Source of the DNA: Parascedosporium putredinis
Lineage: Eukaryota > Ascomycota > Sordariomycetes > Microascales > Microascaceae
Length of the DNA stretch: 64,000 nt
NCBI GenBank assembly: GCA_949357655.1
Contig: CASHTG010000001.1
Coordinates: 4,092,001 to 4,156,000, forward strand
Reading direction: 5' to 3'
The notes below the pieces were generated by a model. That model had not been told where the DNA came from, did no database searches, and saw nothing but the letters and a program-made list of their open reading frames with translations. The stretch's first letter is position 1. Each line of letters begins with the position of its first letter. This document shows, piece after piece, positions 1-12,126 of this stretch. Both the position numbers and the translations under genes were made by a program.

Positions 1-2039
1 GGAGGGCCTGGGCCTGGCTAACGATTGTTGCACCTGTTTCGGCTTGGGCTGACAATGGTGGTAGCGCTTATTTCTGGGCGGATGCTGTTGGTCGAGCTGA
101 TGCAGATGTATGTACAGAGTAATGCGGGTGCCTCTAGCAGTGCTCCGGTTGTCAGAATGACGCTCGTTATTGTTCCCCTCCTCGCTTTTCGCTCAGGGAA
201 TTTTGAATGTTGAATCTTGTAAGATTTTGGAAAAGGAGGGAAATTTTTAGACAAAGAGCGCCTGGAGATGGATACGTTTGTCGATACGAAGCAATCAGAG
301 CGACTCGGAACTTTCGGGGGTCCGGTACCCGATCTTTTAGGTCTCAAGGATCAATAGGGGCTGACTGGAGGGCCTAGGACATGTATGGAGAGCCTGGGAC
401 AGATTGATGGATGTGGAGAGAAAAATTGATGGGGATGGGAGAACAAACGAACCCAAGCCCCGGTTCACCTTTGGTAGCAATTGGTCAGGCCTTCGCTCCT
501 CAGATCGAGGGAAGGTAGCAGAGAACACACTCAACCTGAGCTAGCGCATTCGTAGTTCAAATAACGAATAATGAAAATGGATGGGGTTCGACGAGGGGGA
601 AGGGGCGGGGTGGGCAATGGTTGGACTCGAGAAATTTGATCAAGCCGCTCATGAAAAGACTCCAACTCGTTTCCTAGCAAGGTTCAACGTCGAATGACAA
701 CGAACCTTGTTTGACCTTCTTTTCTGTCTGCACTGGCTCTTCTTATTCAGGATGTTGTAGTTTTCATTTTTCATTTTCCTTTTTCTTCGCTTTCCTGACC
801 GAGTTTTCTAATACGGCCCAATCCTTGAGCACCCTCTGTCCCCCGCCATGAAGAACCCCTTCATCTTGCCAAGCTCTTATCAGCCCGTCCCTTCCCTTGA
901 TGGCTCGGCGGGGTCTCCTTTAGTTGTGCACAGCCCGGCGGCCATCGATCCCGGGTTAGCAGGCTGGCGACTGGCAAAGTTCCCCAAACAAACACGCCGG
1001 GCCTCGAATTGAACACTGCTCGTTGCGTGGGCGGGCAGGCTTCCATCAAAGCACGCTTCTTGCCCCAGCCTATTCCTAAACGGGCCTTTGAAGAAGGTTC
1101 TCAGCCATCAATTGATGTCGGGTCATGACGTGGGTTCAGCGCCGCTACGCGAAATCGAAAAAGGGCCAAATTAAACCCGAGAGCATCCAGCCTATCCAGC
1201 CTTTTCGATTTCCTTCTCAGGTTGCCGTCCCTTTGCCAGGCGAGTCTTGGCAGAGGAGGCCTTCTGCAAATGCAACATGAACCGTCCTCCCGAGATCTAA
1301 ATGTTGGAATCACCCAGGCGCTTGGGAATCTTAAGCAAGCCTTTGGCCACCCTTGTCCGCTTGTCCCTCCTTGCAGCTTCATCAAATTACTTTGCACTGT
1401 GACAGAAGCAATTCCTCCACCTCCTTCGTTACTTGGAGGTTCTTCTACACTGTGCGGCCCGCCACCGATGTTTCATTGGGAACGAACATTGAATCCGCCG
1501 TGTACGAAGTACATCAAATGACCTATTCCGTTGATGAATTGAATGCAGCGGGAATCCCATTCTTGATATTATTCGTACTTGACAGAGATCAATTGATAGA
1601 TGGATGGGTCAATTTAGACCGAAGCCAGCGCCTTCCCCATCCAGCTTCCGAGTTGCGTCATCAGCCCAAGACCCAAACCGGAACACGAAAAGAAGCGTCA
1701 CTATCGATTAGACTTGCCAGTTGAACGTGTGGTGAATACGCGTATTATTCCTTGCATCATATTATTACAACGTTTAGTTCTAGACTACGCCTTAGATGTC
1801 CAACAAGAGTTTTAAAAGCATCTCGGGACCTATTATTCCTCGCCTCCGCTTGAATGGCTCCGCTTCTCGCACCAGCTCCCAGAACCTTCAAAACGTGCCC
1901 GATTACCATCAAGGGCCCCCAACCACGTTTCAGGCACCACCCGGGTTGATCTTGGAGCCGGAAAGAAGAGTAAAGAAGCAAGGGTTCGCCCACGCAATTG
2001 CCAAGAATTGTCTGGCTTTAGTCGTTACGACAACTCTAC
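1..2039. other. intergenic, no gene recognised
   Basis: No reading frame here resembles a known family. The open frames are short, overlap on both strands and lack domain-like composition. T/C-rich stretches near 720-800 and 1390-1450 look like promoter or UTR sequence. The right end is the 3' flank of the small minus-strand gene that stops at 2040. Confidence 0.6.
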
Positions 2040-2531
2040 TTATTTCTTATTCCACTCTGCCGCCTGGGCGCGACGGTCCTCTTTGCTTCCCTCCTTCTGA
2101 GCATCAAAGTTCTTGGGGATAGCAGGCCCGGGAGTCGCATGGTACACTGAGAAGTCTGAGCTGATGTCCTGAGGTTCGGGTTGCACGCGGAACTCGCCTT
2201 CCTGGGCCGACTTCGATTCTTGCTGCTGGTTCGACTGCTGCTTATTCTGGCCCTGCAAGGACACGCACACCCTAGTCAGTTCTGTTTTTTTTTTTAACAG
2301 AAAGAGGGAGAGAGAAGAAATCTCAGGTCTCTTCTATAAATCTTTGGGTGGTTTCAAATACCTCGTTCTTCTTGTCGTTGCCGCCAAGGATGTGGAATTG
2401 GTTCTCGTTCTAGCAGATGCACAATGCTCATATTAGTTGTTGGCTCAAGGGGAGGTGTGCACGTCCGGCCGGTCTAAGACGGACTCTCCCATGGAACAAG
2501 GAAATTTGAGGGCTCAACGTACAGAAGACAT
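2040..2531 (-). CDS. small three-exon fungal protein of unknown function (89 aa)
   Basis: Proposed exons on the minus strand are 2531-2523 (nine bases, Met-Ser-Ser), 2409-2362 and 2252-2040. All junctions are GT/AG: the donors read GTACGT and GTATTT, and the acceptors read CTGCTAG and CTTGCAG. The joined frame is exactly 270 nt with no internal stop. The product is hydrophilic and rich in Gln, Lys and Glu, with a central Ser-Asp-Phe-Ser-Val-Tyr-His segment and a charged C-terminus; there is no signal peptide or membrane segment. I recognise it only as the kind of short conserved hypothetical found in ascomycetes and assign no function. The splice model is my inference; the long terminal exon is the best-supported part. 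Confidence 0.6.
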
Positions 2532-3992
2532 ATTGGAATGATTTTGAAGTAGTGATATGGAATGATTTAATTTTCTTATTCTCGTTTTGCTGTTCTTGAT
2601 AAAATGAAAGTCAAAGCCAGAGGTGTCACCCAACAAACTCGCCGGTGCGGAATCCCTCATCCTTATAGTCTCACGGCTCGGAGCTTTTAGCCCCTCCAAA
2701 CCGATGACGTCGCCCATCGCACCCCGCGACTTCCACACCACACCACCACTCCTTGTCCCGCAGAAACGGCTTCGGGCCATCCAAGATCATAATGACACAC
2801 GACGAACCCCGCCACATCCGTTTTGCGAAGGCATAAGGCAGCAGCGGCGGAGAACAGTGGCCACGAGGAATACTAGATCGCCCACTTGGTTCCATCAGGT
2901 TTTATGACAACCAAGCATGAGGTCTTTCATTATAACCTGGCTGGCTGGAGTTCCTCGTCCATCATGTCATTCCCGGTCGCCCATTCCCGGTCGCCCATTC
3001 AAGCTTCCATGGTGAAAGCCTGAGAAGGAGGGGGCCCTAAAATCCAAACCCTCGCCACAGCGCCAGAGTCTCAAGTAAGCGACAGCCTTGACGGCGAGTA
3101 GTGAGGTCGGAGGGTGAGGTTCGACTTGGTGACATGCATCATGTTTCCCATTCTAAGGAGAAAGGAAAGACACTGGCAGTTAGACCATAAAAAGAAGAAG
3201 GCAGGTAACATGTTAGGGAGATTGACATGCTTACAATGGATATGTGGCATTAGACAGACCAACTTTATTTAGAGGAGGATACTATAGCCAATATCTATTC
3301 CATATGCTTACTACTTAGAAACTGCATCCTCACTTAGGCTAGTGATATTATTGACAGGATCTACTAATCAAATTCCATTACCTAGGTTACCAGATTCTAC
3401 CCTTTAGCAATTCATCAACATCGTCCCTTAGTGCTATTGTCCCTCTTTGTGGCTCCTTCCACCTTAACAAACCTCTCAAGCGCTATGTGGATGATAGGAT
3501 CTATAGATATATCTAATCCTAACTCAAGATCAGGTTGAACCTTCCTCTAGGAGTTCGCTAGAAAACTGATATCTGATGATTCATTTGCTGCTATGACTAA
3601 ACCTGTAGTTAAGCACTTCCCTCCTAATAGCACTTGTGAGGCCATCTTCTAGCGACTCTTGTAAAGGTTCGGAAATGTGAATGTCTAGTCGCCACTTCTG
3701 GATCCTGGCACTTAAGAAGACGGAATAGAAGAATCCCCACATATCCAAGGTCCAACCCACAGCCATAAACAAGACCCTCCCTGGCTCACCTATAGGACCT
3801 TGGTTCCCGAGGTGGGTGTGAAAGAAGACTGAGGGGGTTAAGACGAGCAGGGAGCAGGTTCCAAGAAAAGAAAAGTAAGTCGCGCTATCAAGAAATCTGC
3901 GACTAGAACAAGAATACCCTCCCACGCTCTCATGTTGTGGTCGCAAGGGAAAGACATCTGATATACTAATTCGAACTGGGTAGTTGATAGCC
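2532..3992. other. intergenic, includes AT-rich decayed stretch
   Basis: Sequence from about 3230 to 3640 is clearly more AT-rich than its surroundings and full of TAG/CTA/TATA words, with stops in all frames. One short minus-strand frame remains partly open near 3420-3540. It may be the remnant of a repeat or mobile element, but no element can be named. A short tandem duplication of about 15 bp (around CATTCCCGGTCGCC) lies near 2968-3000. Confidence 0.4.
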
Positions 3993-6263
3993 ATGGATAG
4001 CTTTCCTAGCTTTCCTGGATCTAGCCCCAGCGACTGCTGGGTCCTTTACGAGGATGAGGACGACCGGGAATTGTCCGAACAAGATGTAGAAGTCCTTGAA
4101 GTCTCGCGTCGCCTCTGGGAACTCCGCCAAACCAGGGGCCAGAGTCTACCGCGCCCAGCCGTCATCAATGTCGACGATGAGGACGATATCATAGAGCTCG
4201 AGTGCCTCGTGGAGAATGAGATCTTCGACCTGACTCAAGACGACGAAGTGGGTGGTCTTGACGCCAGTCCCGCGGTGCGGAGAAACCAGGAGATCAGCGC
4301 CGTGGGCCACCGCCTCAGCCGCGTCACTTGGAACGGCATGAGCTTGAAGGAGGGCGTGGTCGTCCAAATTAATTTCCAGCCCAGCCACCCCCTACGCTAT
4401 CGCTACCTCAAGATTAAGTGCATCTACCAGCCAAAGGACTCACAGCCCGGGCAAACCATCGTTCGCGGGGTCCCGTACATCAAAAGTCGGCACATGGGCG
4501 GTCTCCTTAAGTGGCGCCGGCGAGAAGTTGCTGCGGTGTATGATGTGGACCGCGACGACCCTCGGGACCCAGATGTTCAGGCTTTGATCGAAGTCCCTGT
4601 TTCAGAAGTGACAGCCACCAGGCGCCTGATTACGACAAACGCCCCATACCCAGACCACAGCGAAAGCGGCGTGCTCGTTTGCAGGTGGACCTACTTCCGG
4701 CACTGGCCATCGGGCAAGTTCCGGGAGGCCGCGAGGACGAGCATGCACCTCGATTACGAAGCGTGCATGGCCAGCATTCCCCAAGGGACGCAGACGAACC
4801 CTACAGAGTACCCAGAGATGAGTTAAAGAGGCGGTGGAGGGGGATGGGTGCCTGGCGGCGCGCACAACCCGAGTCAGGGCGCCTCTGTTTCGGCGCCAAT
4901 CTCCCTCGATGCCCCAACCACCTCCCCGCGTACCGATCCCATTGAGACGGGAGCCGCCGCGAGCACGAGGCAGCCCGGCCAGAAGTATACCTTCTTTGAT
5001 ACTTTTTCGGGAGCCGGCGGGGCATCGCGAGGGGCGGCGAAGGCGGGTCTATTCCCCAGGTTTGCGGTCGATCACTGGGACGCTGCATGCGAGACTTATC
5101 GACAAAATTTTCCGCTGACCGAGGTTTTTCAGCAAAGCGTTGCTGATTTCATCGAGGCAACCGCGTGCAGATTTCTGGTATCGGACGTCTGCCACTTCTC
5201 GCCGCCCTGCCAGGTCTTTTCCCCTGCTCATACGATTCCCAACGAGGCCAAGGATGCAGCGAATCTGGCCGCACTCTTTGGCTGTGAGATTGTCCTCAAA
5301 AAGGTCAGGCCACGGATGTTTACGCTCGAGCAAACTTTTGGGTTAATGATGGTCCGGTTCGCCCCGTACTTTAACCACTTGATAAATACCTTTACAATGT
5401 ACGGCTACTCAGTGCGGTGGAAAGTGGTTGCGCTTGCCAACTAGGGGTTGCCAGCAGCCAGAAAGCGATTGATTATGATCGGTGCCGGGCCCGGCGAGAA
5501 CCTTCCGATATTTCCTGAACCTTCACATTCTGCCGAGGGCGTTGGTTTAAGGCCGTACGTGACAGCTAGGCAGGCTCTGGACCGCATCAGGGCCAGGCGG
5601 GGGTGGATCCTCTACATAACCCAAGAGATATGCGACGGGCCAACCTGCAACCATGGGATGCGGACCGGATACTTCCCCGGTGCATCACCACATCGGGCGG
5701 CCAAAACTACCACTACGGCGGTAAGAGGGATCTGACGTTGAGGGAGTACGCCACACTCCAAGGGTTTCCAGTCTACCACGCCTTCGAACCTCCTTACATT
5801 AAAAAACAGATTGGCAATGCCTTCCCCCGTAGTGGCGGAGCACCTCTACCGCCACATCCTGAACTGTTTACTCCACGACGACGGTATGCCCCTGCAGAGT
5901 CGCCGGCGCCGCCAAAGGCACCCCGACCAACGTTGCGGCATGGGATTCACCCACCACACCGTCGTGATTGAGGATGAGGTTGAGTCGACCCAAAGAACAG
6001 AGCCGAAAGTACTTGTGGATATCACCTCGGATGAAGTTCCCGACGCAGCTCGCCTTGCCGAGTATGTGATCGACGATAACGAGGACGATAACGATGACGA
6101 CTTCTTCGGGCCGGGCCTGTTTGCTCAGGTTCCAATTCCCATGGAGGGAGGGGTGATTGTCGACCAGGACGGGGATCCTGTCTATTATGACTCGGACGTT
6201 ACGCTAGGCCGCCCCGAGTTTCCCGTCGGAAACGATTCATTCGGAGTGGTCATCATCGATTGA
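3993..6263 (+). pseudogene. rid: RID-type (Masc1 family) DNA cytosine methyltransferase, frame-disrupted
   Basis: The RID/Masc1 family is restricted to filamentous ascomycetes; in Neurospora RID is required for repeat-induced point mutation (RIP). The ATG at 3993 sits in a CCATGG context. The N-terminal half is acidic and then BAH-like. The catalytic half begins near 4985 with the SAM-binding FSGAGG motif, followed by the PCQ catalytic motif (SPPCQVFSPAHT, near 5195-5230), the family-specific EQT motif instead of ENV (near 5325), and a C-terminal QIGNAFP motif (near 5810). The acidic tail ends at 6263. The frame breaks at C4 4779-4782, G5 4839-4843, G5 5599-5603 and C5 5824-5828, all fixable by lengthening the run. 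An in-frame TAG at 5442-5444 occupies the conserved Tyr of the N-Y-G-L-P motif and is not explained that way. The TAA at 4824 is only met because of the first frame break. Whether the locus is dead or mis-sequenced is open. Confidence 0.8.
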
Positions 6264-9200
6264 AGAGATGGAGCATGCCTGCTACTGAAGATACCAAAAT
6301 GGACCAGAGAACGCCAGCTGACTTGGTCGGAAACGAAACCAGGCGGAGTGGAGCTTCGTACCTCCTGAGGGACGAGTAGGATAATAGTTAGACCTGCATC
6401 GTGCTATTTGGGGAAAATGAACGGGTGTTAGTCAATGACAGAATCGGGCACTTCTCTTACTACGCACTCGCACTCTCTTCCTTCCCCTTGATCTGATGCG
6501 CGGGGTTCTTGAACAGGTGGCGGCTGCAGGGACGAGCTGTCAGAGAGGTTTGCTTTTGCTTACGATGGGTCGATTAATCATAGCTACTATTTACGAGTAG
6601 TTCGCCCTTTGATACCGGGATTTGTCCACGGCTCCACCCGAATGGCCCGGTTTCAAGGAATGATAGCAACAGTGATCCATGATACACGGCGTCTCTCGCA
6701 AAAAGGAAAAGAAAAGAGGGAAAAAGGAAAAAGAAAAAAAGAAAAAGCAGCCCTTTGTGCCGAACGCCACTCACTCCCCTGACCATGTCGTTTTCGGAGC
6801 ACATCCATGCCGGAGCTGAATCGTGTATTTAAGAAGAGTTGAAGGATGTACTACCCCTCTAGGTTGTCGATCAGGAGGGAGCGACGGTCTGCACAACATT
6901 TTGGTAGCCATTTTCATGCTGGTCCTGCTCATTCTTGCATTGGAGAGCGCCTGTTCCCTCGGAAGACTGTTTGGCTTGATCTACGAAGCAGCTTGACATC
7001 CTTTGAAACACAGGGTCTAGGGTGTGTTGATGGATAGACACACGACAGGAAAGGGGCAAACGTCGTGAGGGGAAACAAGAAAGAGTAATTGAGAAAGAAA
7101 AAGGGCAAGGGAAAGGGGTTAAAAAATCGACATGGACGGCCGAAAGGAAAAGCCTTCGGTTTCGTTCCCAGCCTGGTCAAATCACGATGTTCGGCAAATG
7201 AGTGTGGCTTGCTTCTTTGGGGGTCTTTTGATAGTTTTCCCATTGGGGGTTTTTTCTTTCTTTTTTTCTTTTTCTTTTTTTTTTTTTTTCTTATCACTGA
7301 GTGTAGACCAGAGTTCTTTTTCCGGCTTACTTTTTCACTTTTTCTTTTCTTTTTCTTCTCTCCTCCCCTTCCCTTTCCTTTTCGTATTGATTTGATTTTT
7401 CTCAGAGGCCCCTCTCCTTCATCTGTCTTGTTCTCTTCTCACCCTCGAACGGTGTCGTTGCTTCCCGGGCTCGGTCAGATCGCCCGGGGCAGCGGCATAT
7501 CGGGAGCCTGAAAAGGCAGGGATAACCCAAAATGTTTGAGTTGGTTGGTCGGTGAGAGGTCTTTTTCAGGAAAAGATAATGGATTATCATGAGGCAGCAC
7601 CGATCGATCAATGGATGTCTGCTTTCAGCAGTCGCACCTGACCTTGGCCTGGCGGTTAACGGCGTGGACATGCCTTGTCAGCTCCGTTTGTTCCGGCTCC
7701 ACACATAGGGTGGAAGGAACTGCCCACTGGTTGGTGGCTGTCAGCGCTGGCTAGCTGCCGGGACTCACACACCCTGGATCCTGCAACTTCGAAGTTCTAA
7801 CTCAGTCAGTTCTGATAATAATAGTGATAACCCTGATCCCCTTCGCTGGGTCCTCTTCCCTGCCCATGTTCCATTCTCAGCAACCACCAGAGGAGAGCGG
7901 TGGGGCGGCGGGGACTGTGGGAGGTACTTCAACTCGGATGGCATCATGTGTGTTTTTAGTGGCTTCATTCAGGCTGAGCATCTTATTACTCTGCACATCC
8001 ATTGCATTGATGGTTTTTGCAACTCTGTACTTTTTCTTTCGCCTTTTTGAGCCCATTTTCGTAGTCGGCATGCAGGAAATGGGACTTTGTGTTTGATGCG
8101 TCCCGACCAAGACGTTTCTATCCCAGAGGAATTTCCTGGTACCGGATTATCCCGGCCGTGAGCCACCCATCGCGCATGAGGTTTGTCGCTCTCTTCCGGA
8201 GAGCAGGGACGAAACCTTGATACCCTTGGAGTTCCTCAGGACCCAGCGAAATCAAGCGAGGCCCTGGTTTCCTCCGAAGGAGCGTTTCTGCCCTTTGCCC
8301 CGTACCGCTTGATATGTCCTATTGTGGGACTACCGGGGAGAAGGATTGATTGATCGATGGATGTGACCAGGGTGGGCGCGCTGGGAGGGGGTGGTGGGGA
8401 GGGGGGTGCGTGGGCTTGGCCGCTGTGAGCACTTTGAGCCACTCCCCATAAGGTCAGCTCTCTGGGCTTCACATTCGCCCCGCTTCGCACCCCTCTCGCC
8501 AGCCATGCCCACGTCGGCCCACCAGTGAGTGGAGGGAGATAGGGACAGAAGGCGAGAGATCAATCACGCACACACACACGAACATCCATCCATTCCATTA
8601 CACTCACATACACACGAGAGAGACTGGGACATACACCTAGAGAGAGGGCGATAAAGCCACGAAGGGGGTGGGTGGCCGACGGCAGTGGGTGACTGAGATA
8701 ATGGCCAACTCATCAGTGGATAAGCCCGAGTCTAGCGCAAGGAAAAGGAAGCTCACGAGCTGCCCAGAGTTGTCCCACCCCCTCCTTCCTTCCTCATGGT
8801 CCTCACGGTTCTGGCGGAATCCCCAAAGCTCAAGCGAGGGCGAATGGCTTGTTGGAGGGCATGAAGGTCTTGCTCGGACGTGGTTGGGACTATGGGACTC
8901 TGTTGGCACGAGTAGGTTGAACGTCCTTGACGTAGTTCTCGAGTAATGATCGAATTGCTTGGTGCCCGCTCACCCTCCCGCTCGACACTAGTCCGTCCCA
9001 ATCCACCTCTCGTCGTCCCGCCTTTTTTGTCTCACCTGGTTCCCGGGCCCTTGTAAACATCGTGCCAGAAGCAAAACCCTGGGAGCCGACGATCAAAAAG
9101 CATCGAATACGGTTTGCACAAACGAACTTAAATACCCTCTCAAGTCGTGCCCTCCCCGATCCCACTTGAAACCTAGGAATCTTCCGCCCTGATGTATCCA

Positions 9201-9892
9201 TCTTTTTCTCTGGTTCCTGAGCGCGTGCCTCTTTTTCCCATCATTCCATCCGTCCCAACCCATTCACCCTCCACCATTCCGTCTCTAGTTGACGCCCCCT
9301 TCCTCCTCCTCCTCAGCCCATCGGCCAGCTGGTTAACACCCCCATCCGGCAAATCGAATCGTGCAACCCTCTCACCCCTTCACCTCTTCTTTCCACCCAG
9401 CCTTCGTCCCAAGGGTGCACCTCACCGACATTTATCTTCGCTGCGGAGCCCTTTTGCTGAAGTCAGTTTATCCACGCGGACCTGATCGGCTCCGATCAAG
9501 ACACTTGATCACCCCCACCCCCGCTAGGAGCTTCCTTTGCATCGCTCGTTTCGTGTTTTAAGAAGTGGCCCATGCCCGGCCAAGCCGCCCGCTGACCGTC
9601 CTGAACCGAAACTGGGCTGTTTTGTGTTGCTTGGATCCGATCGGTCTGCTTTTGCAATAAGATTCCAGTCGTGGGCCATGATGATGCGAGCCTCACAGAA
9701 ATAAACTTATGATCCCTCTTTGCGCCGCACTGCACCCTCACCCGCGTCTCCGACTTCCTCCCTCTCCACTTTGACCTAATAAATACTTTCCGCGACACGA
9801 CACGGAGAAAAAGAACAAGAATTAAGTGGGAAGAACTCCACTTCACACCTTTTCCGTGTAACTCTGCGGCCCTTCAAGCACCACCGAGGAAG
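6264..9892. other. 3.6-kb intergenic region with pyrimidine tracts
   Basis: No protein or RNA gene recognised. There are long A/G and T tracts at about 6700-6750 and 7250-7400, and a CACACA repeat near 8567-8580. The last roughly 700 bp before the RBR gene are C/T-rich and largely ATG-free from about 9196 to 9571, as expected for a fungal promoter and 5' leader. Confidence 0.5.
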
Positions 9893-12126
9893 ATGGGCAC
9901 TCTCGCCTGCCATTCTCAGCCTGTGGTGTCGACCGACAACAGCCTCTGCCCCACATCCCCACGTCCCGAGGATGGCGATTACCTCGTCGACGTGCTCCGC
10001 TCCAAGACCGGCACGACGGAGACGGAGTTGATCGAGAAGCTCGTAGCAGAGGCAGCCAATCTGGGAATCGACACAGCACAACCCCTGGCCAACGCCGAGA
10101 AGAGTGTGACGTCGAGCCTCGACTTCCTCCTCCACTCCTTTTCCTCCGATGCACAGACCTGCTCGAATAGCACTGCATGCACGCTGTCTCAGTGTCCCTC
10201 TTCGGCTCCCGACTCCCCCTCCTTGACGGACATCTCGGGCACGTTAAGTCCTCGTCGCTGGTCCGAGGTCCTCGATTTCGACGTGTACGAAAAGTATCTT
10301 TCTTACCTAGGCCCCAACATCACGCAGCCAAAATATGCCCGGACCTCAGACCCCGAGGCAGCAGATACCTTGCGGGTGAAGCGGGGTCCTTTCTCCAAGA
10401 AGACAGGGATTTCGAATCTCAAGCTTGGCATCAAGTCCAGGATCTCCTGGAAGAAGAGGGCGGCGAATTCCTCCCGCAAAACGACGTGAGTAGCAACGAA
10501 AAGAGATAATCCACGTTTGATTTGTGGGTGGGTAGGTGGGTTGGAGGGGCCCGAAACAAAAGCATTGCGCAAAGTGAGCGAACAAGAGGGGCGGGCGCGA
10601 GTTATGAGGCCAACGGTGGACTACGGTTTGACGGGTGACAGGTCGTGTTTTTAAACCCGTGCTTACTTTTCCTCTATTCATAGGTCCTGCATCTGTTGCC
10701 GCGATGATTTCGACGAGCCCAGCGCCTTGCGCGACCTTCCTTGTGGCCACACCTATTGCAACGAATGCCTGAAGATCATGATTGACCAGGCGACCCTAGA
10801 CGAGACAAAGATGCCGCCGAGGTGCTGCACTCTGCCGATACCGAGTACATTACTTACCGAGCTCCTTGACGCGGAGACGCAAGTCCTCTTTCTCAAGGCG
10901 GTTGTGCAATTCAGCACACCGTGGGAATCGCGAGTGTTCTGCCCGAATGCGACGTGTGGGGAGTTTATCCCCCACGAAACAAGGTAGACCCCAAACACCC
11001 CTTTGTCGTCGTCTGCCCGAAATGCTCCACGAAAGCATGCTCGATGTGTAAGCGCGAAGCCCACCAACGTGGCCAGGACTGCCCTGACGACTGGGACCTA
11101 GATGCTGTTTTGAAGATTGGAGAGAAGTCGGGGTGGAGGCGGTGTCACCGGTGTCGGACGCTCGTCGAGCTCAGCCAGGGGTGTACGCACATGACGTGCC
11201 GGTGCAAGGCGCAGTTCTGCTACATCTGCGGCGCCGTCTGGGATCCCTCCGTAGGTTGTCCCAACTTTTGCAACGGCGACGAAGAACTGGAGCGGCGCCA
11301 GGCCGAGGAGGCTGCGAGGTTGGCCGAGAGGGAGGCCGAGAAGGAAGCGCGAGAGGCGGCGGCCGCAGCAGAAGCGATTGAGCAGCAGGACGCGAGGGAA
11401 CGCACGACAAATAGCTTAGAGTTTGCGGGGCTCGCCGCGGAGCAGGCGGCGGAGCTGCAGAGGTTCCAGGCCTACGTCAAGAAGCGGCGAGACATGATGT
11501 GGAACAAACAGTTGCAGAAAAAGCTGGCTTTGAGCGACAAATTTTCCGACCAGATGGAGAAGATGAAAGACCGCCACGCCAAGACGGTGATGCACCTAGA
11601 GGACCGCCAACTGGCGGCGGAGATGGAGCTACGCGATAATCTGGAGCAGAGCGAGAGGAGCATCCGCATTCGCCTAAGACACATGGAAGCCTACTGCGAC
11701 AAGGTCGGGCAAACCGCCGACTCGGACATGCCGCCACGGGTGGTGACGGAACGAGATCTCCGGGAGCTCGGACAGCAATACAGTTTACGAGATGGCATGG
11801 AGCGGCTTCACAAGGCGAAAATCAATGTCATGCGCGATCGCCAGCTTAAGGCCATGGAAGAACTGGTCGAGCGCCAAGAGGAAGAGTGGCAGAGGCTCCT
11901 GAGCAAGAGAGACGAGGAGATTGAGAACCTGGCGGCGGAGTTTGCCCTCGAGGAGGACGTTCTCGCTCGCGAATGCTGCCAACGGCAGACCAAGCTGCAA
12001 TGGCGATGGCTGCTCCAGGTAGAAATTCTCCGTCGCAAGCTCGAAGAGAAGCATCAGCTCAAGTACGCCTCCGTTCCCATACCCCGGTGGCCTTCCGAAT
12101 GCGCCGCAGCGGCATCCCGGGAGTAG
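9893..12126 (+). CDS. RBR-type (RING-IBR-RING) E3 ubiquitin ligase with C-terminal coiled coil
   Basis: RBR ligases accept ubiquitin on a RING2 cysteine before transfer to substrate. Exon 1 is 9893-10485, the intron 10486-10683 (GTGAGT...CATAG), exon 2 10684-12126. The first ~197 residues are Ser/Thr-rich and of unknown function. RING1 follows immediately after the junction (CICC...CGHTYCNEC), then an IBR with paired cysteines (FCPNATCGEF; CPKCSTKACSMC), then RING2 (CHRC...QGCTHMTC...FCYICG). By analogy with HHARI/parkin, the Cys of GCTHM is the predicted catalytic residue. The remaining ~290 residues are a long Glu/Arg/Ala-rich coiled coil. One frame break lies in the C5 run 10969-10973 within the IBR; a sixth C restores the frame. 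Substrate unknown. Confidence 0.88.

Noticed and set aside
3581..3994. 137-codon minus-strand frame divergent from the RID gene
   Set aside because: No domain-like pattern, overlaps the RID start, and sits partly in the AT-rich decayed stretch. Likely chance.
3993..6263. RIP as the cause of all lesions in the RID homologue
   Set aside because: RIP makes C-to-T and G-to-A changes, not indels, and the TAG would need a transversion. The gene is not AT-shifted relative to its neighbours.
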